A stretch of 64,000 bases of DNA from Hyphomicrobiales bacterium (GCA_900489925.1 UEHQ01000011.1:62460-126459), one strand, 5' to 3'. Shown: positions 44,841 to 53,570, numbered from the stretch's first letter. The notes: generated by a model not told the origin, from the letters alone. Numbers and translations are program-made.

Positions 44841-45166
44841 AGCGTCACCTCTTTATGCAACCAGAATTTTGTGTCGTCGCCGTTGAACGCTTCGATGAAG
44901 CCTGCGCGCTCGAGGACTTTAAGGACGTGTCCCTTGGCCGGAGCACCAAGCGCGAGCGTCTTGTTGGCCGCTTTCGCTTGGCGTCGCGCGGATTCAACAA
45001 GCTGAATGAAGCTCAGATCCGCTTCGGCATTTTCAGGAATATCAAGAATAACGGAATTGTTACTCGAGAAAGATTCAGTAATTCTCTGCTTCAAATCTGA
45101 AACGTTTCTAATACTTAGAACGTCAGGCAGGGAAATAGAATCAATATATTGTCCACTCGCACTCAA
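44837..45166 (-). CDS. STAS domain protein, first gene of the chemosensory operon
   Basis: A 109-residue STAS-fold protein. The N-terminal half has ISLPDVLSIRNVSDLKQRIT and the central VILDIPENAEADLSFIQLVE, where DLS is at the position of the phosphorylated Ser/Thr in SpoIIAA-type anti-sigma antagonists; the C-terminal part is KVLERAGFIEAFNGDDTKFW. The start is a TTG at 45166 preceded by a near-perfect AGGAGG, which compensates for the weak initiator. It overlaps cheY by four bases. STAS proteins in chemosensory clusters have been tied to phosphatase or partner-switch control, but that role here is inferred. Confidence 0.83.
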   Translation of the reverse strand: MSASGQYIDSISLPDVLSIRNVSDLKQRITESFSSNNSVILDIPENAEADLSFIQLVESARRQAKAANKTLALGAPAKGHVLKVLERAGFIEAFNGDDTKFWLHKEVTL

Positions 45167-45509
45167 CTCAGCCTCCTGGGACGGAGAAATACTTTTTCGA
45201 CCTAAAGACGAATCTCATGACAGCCTTAACGACGAGTAAAATTCGGTTGTGGTGGAATGCAATTACGACGAGTCTGGACTCCCCGAATTCTTACCCGGGA
45301 GAACTTATAACGAGGCACACTCACATTGGAAAAAAGCTTTTATAAGCAGCATGTTAACGCGAATAAACCATGTTCGGCGCCGAAAAGGGCCGCGTTTTCA
45401 TGCTCCGTTAAGCACAACGCCTGCGAGTCCGGTTCCGTTTACCTGACGTTTCCACACCGCTCCTAAAACTGACGCGGAAATTGCCAGTGTTATAAGTAAA
45501 GGAAATAAC
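45167..45509. promoter_or_regulatory. Divergent promoter region of the chemosensory operon and the soluble MCP-like gene
   Basis: This 343-base gap separates two divergent transcription units and has no gene of its own. It is AT-rich relative to its surroundings; AATTCTTACCCGGGAGAACT (45290-45309) is a short inverted element, and TTATAAGC and GTTATAAGTAAAGG lie 10-150 bases upstream of the plus-strand gene. A degenerate TTAACGCGAATAAAC occurs at 45355-45369. I cannot assign sigma factors or operators with confidence. Confidence 0.45.
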
Positions 45510-47246
45510 GTGACAAACGGGGCGACATCGGCACTAACCGCATTTCAGACGTCGGGATCGAGCATCAGCGAGACGCTCGAATCTGCCAGAAGTCAGGTTG
45601 AGGCACGCTTTCTGGAAGGCGGCACCGTGCTGCTGTCGGTGATGGATGTACTCAACCGCCTGTTGAACTCCCTCGACAGCATTTCCAAGGCACTGGACAC
45701 CAACGAGTCGAGCGATACGGGCGCGGATTTGCGCTCGACCGTAAAGAGCCTCACCGATCTTCCAGGCGTCGAGAGAGCCCGCCAGGGCGCGCTTTCCTCG
45801 CTGGCAGACACCGGCTACGCCCTGCGCAAGCACGTCGCCGACATGCAGGAGACGATGCGCTACCTGCGCACCTTTGCCGTCACCGTGAAGATCACCGGCG
45901 CCGGCCTGCCGGAATTTGCCGGCTTCGCTCAGGAAATCCTGGAACGCATTTCCTCGGGAACCGAAGAGGTCAACGGCTTCGCCCGCCACCTTGAAAGCCT
46001 GGAAAAGGACGTCAAGACCGCGCTGGCATTCGGCACCAATATCGCCCTCAAGTACTCGGAGACCGTGCCTGAGGTAGCCAAGGCATTGCATGACGACGCC
46101 CGCAAGATAGCCGATCACCGCCAGCATCTCGCCGCGGTCGCCCGTGATGTGTCCGCCGTTGCCCGCGGCATCCAGAGCAAGGTGGCTTCTACGCTGTCGG
46201 CCCTGCAGATCGGCGACATCACCCGCCAACGCATCGAGCACGTGCAGAGCACGTTCGAACTCCTCGAAACATTCATGGCTGGCGATGAAAGCGCAAGCCT
46301 TGACGGCGACGCGCGCAAGCGTCTGCAGAACGTCATCCACCATCTGACCGCCGCGCAGATGAATGACATGTGCAAGGACTTCCACCGGGATTCACAGAAC
46401 GTCGTCAAGACGATCGCGAGCTTCAGCCATGATACGCAGGAAATCATGCGACTTCGCGACCAGATGAGCGGCGGCGGCGGAGGCAACTTCATGCGCGCCC
46501 TGGAGACCAGCGTCTCGGCCGCGCACGAGATCGTCAAGCAGGTCGATGCCGCCACGCAGCAGGCAGACCGGGTCGGTCAGTCGACCCTCGGCACGGCCGC
46601 CAGACTTCTGCAGAGCATCGGCAACATCCGCGCCGTCAAGACCGACATTCACTACATGGCCTTGAACACCAACCTGCGCTGCAGCAGGCTGGGCGAGGAA
46701 GGCAAGTCGATCAACGTCGTCACCGCGGAGTTGCGTATCTTCGCCGGCAAGCTGGATGATTCCGCCGACGCCATCGTCACCGGGCTTCCCGCCCTGGAAG
46801 CGGCGGCCGGCAACGTCGTCCCGACCAACGGAAATGGTTCTGGCGGCCTCGCCGAGGATCTGACCTCGGCGGTCAGTAACATTCGCTCCGCTGCCGACAC
46901 CATGGAAGATGAACTCAAGATCCTGTCGGAGCACGGTCGTGAAGTTGCCAGCAAGATCAGCCTGCTGACGTCAAAGCTGGACTTCCAGAGCGACCTTGGC
47001 GACGTTCTGGCGCAATGTGCCGACGTGCTTGAAGAGATCGCCGGGGCAGAGATCGCCGATATCTCCGACATAGCCGAAGCCGTCGCTCCGCTCGACAAGA
47101 GGATCTTCAAGCTCTACACCATGGCGCAGGAACGCACCGTGCATCGCGATATCGTTCCAGCGGCTGAAGAGGCGGCAACGCAGGTCGAGGAAACCGCCAG
47201 CGCAGCGGCCGAGGACGACGACCTCTTCGCGGACGCGCTGTTCTAA
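45510..47246 (+). CDS. Soluble protein with degenerate MCP-like signalling hairpin
   Basis: A 578-residue cytoplasmic, almost all-helical protein with no transmembrane segment. Around residues 373-410 it has NIRAVKTDIHYMALNTNLRC followed by SRLGEEGKSINVVTAELRIF, which aligns with the MCP hairpin tip (QTNLLALNAAIEAARAGE..GRGFAVVA.EVRKLA) but with changed contact residues. Coiled-coil stretches flank it, and the tail is acidic with a hydrophobic end (EDDDLFADALF). GTG 45510 is preceded by AAAGGA. It is divergent from the chemosensory operon, so it is likely a dedicated partner, such as a soluble receptor, scaffold or competitor for the kinase array. No named family is known to me. Confidence 0.8.
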   Translation: MTNGATSALTAFQTSGSSISETLESARSQVEARFLEGGTVLLSVMDVLNRLLNSLDSISKALDTNESSDTGADLRSTVKSLTDLPGVERARQGALSSLADTGYALRKHVADMQETMRYLRTFAVTVKITGAGLPEFAGFAQEILERISSGTEEVNGFARHLESLEKDVKTALAFGTNIALKYSETVPEVAKALHDDARKIADHRQHLAAVARDVSAVARGIQSKVASTLSALQIGDITRQRIEHVQSTFELLETFMAGDESASLDGDARKRLQNVIHHLTAAQMNDMCKDFHRDSQNVVKTIASFSHDTQEIMRLRDQMSGGGGGNFMRALETSVSAAHEIVKQVDAATQQADRVGQSTLGTAARLLQSIGNIRAVKTDIHYMALNTNLRCSRLGEEGKSINVVTAELRIFAGKLDDSADAIVTGLPALEAAAGNVVPTNGNGSGGLAEDLTSAVSNIRSAADTMEDELKILSEHGREVASKISLLTSKLDFQSDLGDVLAQCADVLEEIAGAEIADISDIAEAVAPLDKRIFKLYTMAQERTVHRDIVPAAEEAATQVEETASAAAEDDDLFADALF

Positions 47247-47249
47247 GGA

Positions 47250-48332
47250 TCAGCGGCGACGACGGAACTTGTTGGCGGCGTCGATCGCCGCCTTCTGCTG
47301 ATCGTCGTTGATCCCGAGGTAGAAATCTTCCAGCGCCGGATCAGCGAGGCCGGCGCGGCGCGACAGCACATACCATTTCGCCGCTTCGACAGGGTCGGGC
47401 TTGGTGCCCAGTGCATTGATATAGAGATGCGCAAGCTTGTTCTGCGCAACGACATTTCCGTCGTTGGCCGCAATGCTCAGCCACTGGAAGCCCTTGACGA
47501 AATCTCTGGGCCCGTTGGTCCCGTTGACCAGCCAGACCCCCAGATCGACCTGCGCGGTATCGAACCCGGCGTGCGCGGCGCGTGCCATCCACTCGCGGGC
47601 GAGCTGCTTCTTTTCCTGTGGCAGATCGGGCAGCGCCGAGTAGATCTCGGCAACGGCATACTGAGCATCGGCTATGCCCTGCTCGGCCGATTTCTCGTAA
47701 TAGGGCAGAGCAAGCTTCAAGCCTTTCGGGCCAGGATTGTCCGCCGTGAGGATCTGCCCCCAGTTGAACTGTGCCGACGGGTTGCCGGCATCCGCGGCCT
47801 TGCGCATGTACTCGTCCGCAAGTGCCTTGTCGCGTTTGACAACCCTGCCCTCGATGAGCATCAAGGCGTATTTGAACATCGCCGCAGCATCGCCGCCTTC
47901 GGCCGCCTTGCCGTACCAGAAGGCACCGTTCTTGACATCGCGCCTGACACCCAGACCGCCGGTCAGAAGTTCAGCAACAAGCGTCTGAGCCGCCGCGTCT
48001 CCCAGCTGGGCACGCGGCAACGCCAGATCCATCGCGGTGAGGTAGTAGCCGCGTTGATAGGCACCATATGCCTCGTCGACTGGCCCCTTGTAGTCTTTCT
48101 CCGGCGGCAGATCCGGTAATTTTGCGCCCATTCGGTCGAAGACGCCGACACCGGCTGACGGCACGGTGCCGTCAGCTTGAGGGCGGCCAGTCTTCAGCGC
48201 CCCCTGAGAACCGGACAGTGGCCGCGTGACGACATTGTCGACCGTTTGAGCCGACACGTCATGCGCAATCGCCGCCACGGCAACGGCGGCGACAAAAGTG
48301 GAGATGCGCAAATAACGGCTCATGATCGGCAT
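47250..48332 (-). CDS. Secreted Sel1-repeat (tetratricopeptide-like) protein
   Basis: A 360-residue exported protein with a signal peptide (YLRISTFVAAVAVAAIAHDVSA) and about six Sel1-like repeats from residue 75 to 340 (for example FWYGKAAEGGDAAAMFKYAL and EYMRKAADAGNPSAQFNWGQ). The repeats form a superhelix for protein-protein contacts, probably in the periplasm. The likely start is ATG 48332, ten bases after the ThiE-like gene, or ATG 48323; there is no strong ribosome site for either. The N-terminal mature part (residues about 30-75) is unique. The function is not evident. Confidence 0.8.
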   Translation of the reverse strand: MPIMSRYLRISTFVAAVAVAAIAHDVSAQTVDNVVTRPLSGSQGALKTGRPQADGTVPSAGVGVFDRMGAKLPDLPPEKDYKGPVDEAYGAYQRGYYLTAMDLALPRAQLGDAAAQTLVAELLTGGLGVRRDVKNGAFWYGKAAEGGDAAAMFKYALMLIEGRVVKRDKALADEYMRKAADAGNPSAQFNWGQILTADNPGPKGLKLALPYYEKSAEQGIADAQYAVAEIYSALPDLPQEKKQLAREWMARAAHAGFDTAQVDLGVWLVNGTNGPRDFVKGFQWLSIAANDGNVVAQNKLAHLYINALGTKPDPVEAAKWYVLSRRAGLADPALEDFYLGINDDQQKAAIDAANKFRRRR

Positions 48333-48342
48333 GGGCGGGATA

Positions 48343-48996
48343 TCAATCCTCAAACCGTGGCGCTTTTTCGTCCAAAAGCGCATTGATTTCCGCGACGATT
48401 GCCGGCGCACGCGCCGGCTCCGCAAATACCGCAAGCCGCAGCGCCGCGAACTCGGCGCCGGTCTCCGCGACGGCAAGCGCCGAGGCCGGATCGGTGCCAC
48501 CCATGACGATGCAGGGAATCTCGATCATCGACGCCCACCACTCCGCAAGCGCAAGGTTCTTCGGGTGCGCTTCCGGCTTGATGTCGCCTTCGAGCTTTCC
48601 GAAGAAGATGTAGTCAGGCCGCTCCTCGCCGATTTCGAGCGCATGGTGCCGATCCGCCGCATTGCCGCCGCCGACGATCAGCTTGTCGGCATATTTGTCG
48701 ATCGCTTCGGCGATCTCCGTCGCGGGGCCGGTGAGGTGCAGACCGTCGGCCCTCGAACGACCGACGACGCGGCTGTCACCCGCGATTAGAGCCGCCGCTC
48801 CGGCGTTCTGGATCAGCGGCACCAGCTTCTCGGCATGTTTCTGGAACTCGCCGTCGTTGAGACCGTATTGCGGCACGATCACGGAGGCGACGTCGCCACC
48901 CTTGAGGGCGTCGGCGACGATCTTTGCCTGTTCGTCCGCGTCGGCGATCTCAGGAACGATCAGAACTAGGCGGCAGCGGTTTGCAGGTTCGGCCAT
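48343..48996 (-). CDS. ThiE/TenI-like (thiamine phosphate synthase superfamily) protein
   Basis: A 217-residue TIM-barrel protein of the TMP synthase/TenI superfamily. Segments that match are LVPLIQNAGAAALIAGDSRV, DGLHLTGPATEIAEAI and IPCIVMGGTDPASALAVAET. Typical ThiE motifs are weakened: the phosphate-binding GPV..TxTK loop is replaced by FFGKLEGDIKPEAHPK, so the classical reaction is doubtful. It may be a TenI-like or diverged enzyme. It lies upstream of the Sel1-repeat gene on the same strand, with a 10-base gap, and no other thiamine genes are in the window. Confidence 0.75.
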   Translation of the reverse strand: MAEPANRCRLVLIVPEIADADEQAKIVADALKGGDVASVIVPQYGLNDGEFQKHAEKLVPLIQNAGAAALIAGDSRVVGRSRADGLHLTGPATEIAEAIDKYADKLIVGGGNAADRHHALEIGEERPDYIFFGKLEGDIKPEAHPKNLALAEWWASMIEIPCIVMGGTDPASALAVAETGAEFAALRLAVFAEPARAPAIVAEINALLDEKAPRFED

Positions 48997-49103
48997 GAAC
49001 TCTTTCCATTTGCAGCGGATTTCGCCGCTTCCCGGCCGCTCCGCACTCGTCTTGTGTGAGTAATTCCGTTAGAGGGGGCTGGCAAGGGGAGGATTTCAAA
49101 AGC

Positions 49104-49868
49104 ATGCCGCAAGACCTGTCATTCTACTACGCCGCCGTGCCTGCCGTGCTGCTTGTGGGCCTCGCCAAGGGCGGTATGGGCGACGCACTCTCGCTCATCG
49201 GCCTTCCCATTCTCGCCCTCGTGGTATCACCGGTCCAGGCGGCTGCGATCCTCCTGCCGATCCTGGTTTTCATGGACATGATCTCGCTCGTCGTCTGGCG
49301 CAAGCATGGCGACAACGCGACGCTGACGATCATGCTGCCGGGCGCGATCGCAGGCATAGCGCTTGGCTGGGCCACGTCGGCCCTCGTTCCCGGAAATGTT
49401 CTGCGCGTCGTGATCGGCGCCGTGACCATTCTCTTCTGCCTGCGCTATTTCTGGAACAACTTCGGGCCCGGAGCAGGCAAGACCACACCGCCCCACGGCC
49501 AGCGGCCGCTGCTTGCCACCATGTGGGGCACGCTATCGGGTTACGGCAGCTTTGTCGCCCATGCCGGCGGCGCGCCGTTCCAGATCTACGCCTTGCCCTT
49601 GCAGCTGCCGCCGCGGGAATATACCGGCACCAGCGTTCGCTTCTTTGCAATCCTGAACGCCGTCAAGCTTGTTCCCTATTTTGCACTCGGCCAGCTCGAC
49701 ACGCAAAATCTGGCGACCTCGGCGACCTTGCTGCCGTTTGCTCCGCTCGCCACCATCGCCGGCGCATGGTGCGTGCGGCGCATGAAGCCGACGATCTTCT
49801 ATCCGTTCATCTATGCGATGGCGCTGATCGCCGCCATTTTGATCGCACGCGAGGGCCTCGGATTTTAA
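49104..49868 (+). CDS. TauE/SafE family membrane permease
   Basis: A 254-residue integral membrane protein with seven to eight helices in the TauE/SafE arrangement. The first TauE half has AVPAVLLVGLAKGGMGDALS and ILLPILVFMDMISLVVW, the second begins near SGYGSFVAHAGGAPFQIYAL, with the internal repeat typical of the family. Members export sulfite, sulfoacetate or other organic anions. GGGGAGG precedes ATG 49104; the longer frame from 49056 would run over this ribosome site. No sulfur gene adjoins it, so the substrate is open. Confidence 0.85.
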   Translation: MPQDLSFYYAAVPAVLLVGLAKGGMGDALSLIGLPILALVVSPVQAAAILLPILVFMDMISLVVWRKHGDNATLTIMLPGAIAGIALGWATSALVPGNVLRVVIGAVTILFCLRYFWNNFGPGAGKTTPPHGQRPLLATMWGTLSGYGSFVAHAGGAPFQIYALPLQLPPREYTGTSVRFFAILNAVKLVPYFALGQLDTQNLATSATLLPFAPLATIAGAWCVRRMKPTIFYPFIYAMALIAAILIAREGLGF

Positions 49869-49936
49869 CTATCTGCAGTTTCGTTGCGCCGCACAATTTC
49901 CTTGCCGGATCGAGCTCTTTCACGTAGCTTTCGCTC

Positions 49937-50197
49937 ATGTCGAACGCGGATCCCTTTACTGCGATTGCCGACCCACACCGCCGCTTCCTGCTGGAAGAAT
50001 TGCGGCGTGCACCAAAGACCGTGAACGAACTGGCCGTGGGCCTACCAATCAGCCGCCCCGCCGTTTCCCAACACCTCAAGGCATTGCTCGATTGCAACCT
50101 TGTCTCGGTAACCGCTGATGGCACAAAGCGAATTTACGCCGTCAACAATCGCGGCTTCGACCGACTGAACATCTGGCTTGATCAATTCTGGGCCTGA
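49937..50197 (+). CDS. Short ArsR-type winged-helix regulator
   Basis: An 86-residue protein limited to the winged HTH: DPFTAIADPHRRFLLEELRR, NELAVGLPISRPAVSQHLKA and the wing VSVTADGTKRIYAVNNRGFD. It lacks a C-terminal ligand domain and metal-binding cysteines. A classical ribosome site is missing before ATG 49937. Its target may be itself or the TauE-like gene 68 bases upstream, which it follows on the same strand. Confidence 0.82.
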   Translation: MSNADPFTAIADPHRRFLLEELRRAPKTVNELAVGLPISRPAVSQHLKALLDCNLVSVTADGTKRIYAVNNRGFDRLNIWLDQFWA

Positions 50198-50289
50198 CGT
50201 CGTCTCCTGAAACGAAAATGCGCCAGTTCCATTTGGTTGGAACCGGCGCATAAGACCCTGCAGATCGTTCGATACGATCCTGGTTTCCG

Positions 50290-50463
50290 TTAATGAACGG
50301 ATGATTTGAGACGCTCAATCTCGTCCTTGATGCGCAATTTTCTGCGCTTGCACTCGGCAACCTCACGGTCGTCTCTGGAGGGAGATGTCATAAGCAGATG
50401 CAGCTCCTCCTCAAGAGCGCCATGCTTTTTCTGGAGTGATTCAAGATGAGCTTGAACAGTCAT
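50290..50463 (-). CDS. YdcH-like (DUF465) small helical protein
   Basis: A 57-residue protein: MTVQAHLESLQKKHGALEEE, HLLMTSPSRDDREVAECKRR, KLRIKDEIERLKSSVH. The DUF465/YdcH pattern of two helices with a central loop and a basic second helix is clear. AGGAAGG lies before ATG 50463. It is divergent from another YdcH-like gene 229 bases away. Function in the family unknown. Confidence 0.88.
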   Translation of the reverse strand: MTVQAHLESLQKKHGALEEELHLLMTSPSRDDREVAECKRRKLRIKDEIERLKSSVH

Positions 50464-50691
50464 TTGACCCTTCCTTCCTCTTACCTTTCTCCAGCCAACA
50501 CCGCCGGAGATCCAAGGCGTCAACCTTTAAAGTGTGACACATTTTTGAAGGCTTGTCGAAGGCGAAAACAAGGAGAGTACGTGGCAAATTCATGATCGAC
50601 ACCAACTAGCCGTTCCCGCTATTTGGTGATAGGAGCATGCGAAAATCATCGGCACGACGGACAGCGTCCGCGGCGATCATGGGGAATGCGA

Positions 50692-50895
50692 ATGCCCGAT
50701 CAGGAACAGGCGGAAATCAGGCTTATCGTGGCGCGTCTGCGTCAGGAACACGAAGATTACGATGCCGCCATCAATGCCATGATTGCGACCGGCTGTGATG
50801 CGTTGCGCATTCAGCGGATGAAAAAGAAAAAGCTTGTCATCAAGGACAAGCTGAGCAAGCTCGAAGATCAGATCATTCCTGATATCATAGCCTGA
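50692..50895 (+). CDS. YdcH-like (DUF465) small helical protein, second copy
   Basis: A 67-residue paralogue: [60 protein letters not shown]. The [13 protein letters not shown] basic segment matches RRKLRIKDEI in the partner gene. GGGGAA lies six bases before ATG 50692; ATG 50686 overlaps that site. It ends eight bases upstream of purE and is probably co-transcribed with purE and purK. Confidence 0.85.
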   Translation: MPDQEQAEIRLIVARLRQEHEDYDAAINAMIATGCDALRIQRMKKKKLVIKDKLSKLEDQIIPDIIA

Positions 50896-50903
50896 GGAAA
50901 ACT

Positions 50904-51407
50904 GTGGTGACGATGACAGACAGGCCGCCGGTTGCCATCATCATGGGCAGCCAGTCCGACTGGGAAACGATGAAGAATGCCGCCGATACGCTCGAGGCGC
51001 TCGAAATCACCTACGATGCACGCATCATCTCCGCGCATCGCACGCCTGACCGGATGGTGAACTTCGCCAAGGGTGCGAAGGCGGAAGGCTTCAAGGTCAT
51101 CATCGCAGGCGCCGGTGGCGCCGCACACCTGCCCGGCATGACCGCTTCGATGACCCCCCTCCCCGTCTTCGGCGTCCCGGTTCAGTCAAAAACGATGTCC
51201 GGCCAGGACAGCCTTCTGTCCATCGTGCAGATGCCTGGCGGCATCCCCGTCGGCACGCTGGCCATCGGCAAGGCAGGCGCGATCAACGCCGCTCTCCTTG
51301 CCGCCGCCGTGCTGGCCCTTTCCGACGACGAGATCGCAGACCGGCTTGACGAGTGGCGCGAGCGCCAGAGCGCGGCGATCGCCGAATACCCCATGGACGA
51401 CCTATGA
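50904..51407 (+). CDS. purE: N5-carboxyaminoimidazole ribonucleotide mutase
   Basis: PurE shifts the carboxylate of N5-CAIR to give CAIR, step six of purine synthesis. Motifs of class I PurE are visible: [30 protein letters not shown] and [14 protein letters not shown]. The GAGG at 50894-50897 fits a GTG start at 50904 (or 50907); ATG 50913 lies further away. It overlaps purK by four bases (ATGA), and both follow the second YdcH-like gene. Confidence 0.96.
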   Translation: MVTMTDRPPVAIIMGSQSDWETMKNAADTLEALEITYDARIISAHRTPDRMVNFAKGAKAEGFKVIIAGAGGAAHLPGMTASMTPLPVFGVPVQSKTMSGQDSLLSIVQMPGGIPVGTLAIGKAGAINAALLAAAVLALSDDEIADRLDEWRERQSAAIAEYPMDDL

Positions 51408-52465
51408 CTGTAAGAACGATCGGCATCATCGGCGGCGGCCAGCTTGGCCGCATGCTCGCCATGGCTGCCGCACGCCTGAACTTCCGCACCATCATTCTCG
51501 AGCCGCAAGCCGATTGCCCGGCGGCACAGGTCGCCAACGGCCAGATCGTGGCGGCTTATGACGACCCGGCCGCCCTCGAAGAACTCGCCACGGTTTGCGA
51601 TGTCATCACCTACGAATTCGAGAACGTCCCTGTTTCGGCTGCGGAAGCCTTGGCGCAGACCGTTCCTGTCTATCCGCCGCCAAAGGCTCTCGAAGCCGCT
51701 CAGGATCGCCTGATCGAAAAGCGCTTCATCAACGATTGCGGCATCCCGACCGCCAGGTTCCACACCGTCGACAGCCAGGCTGACCTCGAGGCCGGTCTGG
51801 TGGATTTCGGCGGTCAGGGCGTATTGAAGACGCGCCGCCTCGGTTACGACGGCAAGGGCCAGAAGGTTTTCCGTTCCAGCGGCGACAGCGCCGACGGCGC
51901 CTACGCCGCGCTGGGCGGCGTTCCCCTTATCCTCGAAAGCTTCGTGACCTTCGAACGCGAGATCTCGATCATTGCCGCGCGCGGCACGGATGGAACCGTC
52001 GTCTGCTACGACCCCGCCGAAAACGTCCATCGCAACGGCATCCTCCATACCTCGACGGTACCGGCATCCATCACCGACGCGACAGCCGCCGCGGCCCGCA
52101 AGGCCGGCGAGCAGATCCTGTCGACACTTGGATATGTCGGTGTGATCGGCATCGAGTTCTTCGTGCTTGCCGACGGCAGCCTGATTGCCAACGAAATGGC
52201 GCCGCGCGTCCACAACTCTGGCCATTGGACGGAAGCGGCCTGCGTTGTCTCCCAGTTCGAGCAGCACATTCGCGCCGTCAGCGGCCTGCCTCTCGGCAAT
52301 GCGGATCGTCACTCGGACTGCGTGATGCAGAACCTGATCGGCGACGATATCCTGGCGCTGAACGACTGGCTGAAGCGCCGCGACACGCTCGTCCATCTCT
52401 ATGGCAAGACGGAATCTCGTCCCGGTCGCAAGATGGGTCACGTGACGACGCTGGCAGCAAAGTAA
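51404..52465 (+). CDS. purK: N5-carboxyaminoimidazole ribonucleotide synthase
   Basis: PurK makes N5-CAIR from AIR, ATP and bicarbonate. The 353-residue ATP-grasp protein shows [53 protein letters not shown] and [23 protein letters not shown] 51404 overlaps the purE stop. A terminator hairpin follows at 52567. Confidence 0.97.
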   Translation: MTVRTIGIIGGGQLGRMLAMAAARLNFRTIILEPQADCPAAQVANGQIVAAYDDPAALEELATVCDVITYEFENVPVSAAEALAQTVPVYPPPKALEAAQDRLIEKRFINDCGIPTARFHTVDSQADLEAGLVDFGGQGVLKTRRLGYDGKGQKVFRSSGDSADGAYAALGGVPLILESFVTFEREISIIAARGTDGTVVCYDPAENVHRNGILHTSTVPASITDATAAAARKAGEQILSTLGYVGVIGIEFFVLADGSLIANEMAPRVHNSGHWTEAACVVSQFEQHIRAVSGLPLGNADRHSDCVMQNLIGDDILALNDWLKRRDTLVHLYGKTESRPGRKMGHVTTLAAK

Positions 52466-52566
52466 GAGGTTTTTCCTCGACTAATCCAGCCTTCGCCACG
52501 GGAAAAACACCTTCACGTGGTTGACACAGACAAGAGGCCGGGTTATCTGCACGCCCAACCTGAAGA

Positions 52567-52587
52567 GCGCGCCTTGAGCGCGCTTTT
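52567..52587 (+). terminator. Rho-independent terminator of the purEK operon
   Basis: GCGCGC (52567-52572) / GCGCGC (52578-52583) with a short loop and four T residues after it. It lies 100 bases after the purK stop and before rpmJ. The stem is short but very GC-rich. Confidence 0.6.
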
Positions 52588-52641
52588 GAATGTAAAAGAT
52601 ACGGGCGAATGTGAATTCCCCCAAACTCGCGGATCAAAACA

Positions 52642-52767
52642 ATGAAGATCAAGAATTCGCTCAAGTCGCTCAAGGCTCGTCATCGTGACAACCGCCTGGT
52701 TCGCCGCAAGGGCCGCATCTACATCATCAACAAGCTGAACCCACGCTTCAAGGCTCGTCAGGGCTGA
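52642..52767 (+). CDS. rpmJ: 50S ribosomal protein L36
   Basis: A 41-residue basic ribosomal protein: [41 protein letters not shown]. It is the L36 form common in alphaproteobacteria without the four zinc ligands. ATG 52642 is preceded by GGATC. It is monocistronic, between the purEK terminator and the TPR gene. Confidence 0.95.
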
Positions 52768-52874
52768 TATAGCAGGCCGGATGGTTCGGCAGCATTTTTG
52801 CGCCTGAGCCAGTCCGGGGGATTGCACAGTTGGTCCCGTTAAATTGCTTTGATCTTCTGCGTTGGCGGGCTACT

Positions 52875-53489
52875 ATGCCCGCCATGCGTTTTTTTGCCAT
52901 GACGTTTGCGGCACTGCCGCTGTCCCTCGCTGTACTCGTGACTGCCTTGCCTGCCATTGCTCAGGATAAGGAAACGATTGTCGAGCAGCCGGACGTCAAC
53001 CTTTCCCCTAAACAGCATCTCGACCAGCTCTACGCTGAATTGAAGCGCGAGCGCGATCCCGACAAGGCGAGCAGCATCGCCGATGAAATCCGCGCGGAGT
53101 GGAACGACTCGGGCAGCGCAACGGTCAATCTGCTGATGCAGTGGGCGGACAAGGCAATCCAGGAAAAACGCACCGCGGCCGCGCTCGACTTCCTTGATCA
53201 GGCGATTGCCCTGAAGCCCAACTACGCGGAAAGCTGGAACCGGCGGGCGACGCTGAACTACGCAAACGGCAACCTGCGCAAGTCGATGGCCGATATCGAA
53301 CGCGTCCTCGACCTCGAGCCCCGCCATTTCGGCGCGCTGTCCGGCATGGCGGCGATTCTGGGCGACACCAACAACGATCAGCTGGCGTTGAAGGCCTGGG
53401 AACGGTTCCTCGACGTCTATCCCGCCAACCGCAGTGCGCAGGAACAGATGAACACCCTGTCCGAAAAGCTCGCCGGCAGCCGCACCTGA
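52875..53489 (+). CDS. Exported tetratricopeptide repeat protein
   Basis: A 204-residue protein with a signal-like helix (RFFAMTFAALPLSLAVLVTALPAIA) and TPR-type helix pairs in the mature part (AALDFLDQAIALKPNYAESWN, DIERVLDLEPRHFGALSGMA, ALKAWERFLDVYPANRSAQE). The repeat suggests a scaffolding role in the periplasm. The start may be ATG 52875 or ATG 52884, with GGCGGG upstream. No partner is adjacent. Confidence 0.82.
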   Translation: MPAMRFFAMTFAALPLSLAVLVTALPAIAQDKETIVEQPDVNLSPKQHLDQLYAELKRERDPDKASSIADEIRAEWNDSGSATVNLLMQWADKAIQEKRTAAALDFLDQAIALKPNYAESWNRRATLNYANGNLRKSMADIERVLDLEPRHFGALSGMAAILGDTNNDQLALKAWERFLDVYPANRSAQEQMNTLSEKLAGSRT

Positions 53490-53570
53490 TCCTTGACGGT
53501 GAACCGGATGACCCAATCTTACGTATGCCGAACCTGAGTATGGCTGCGAGATTGCCCGTGAGTCGTTGAG

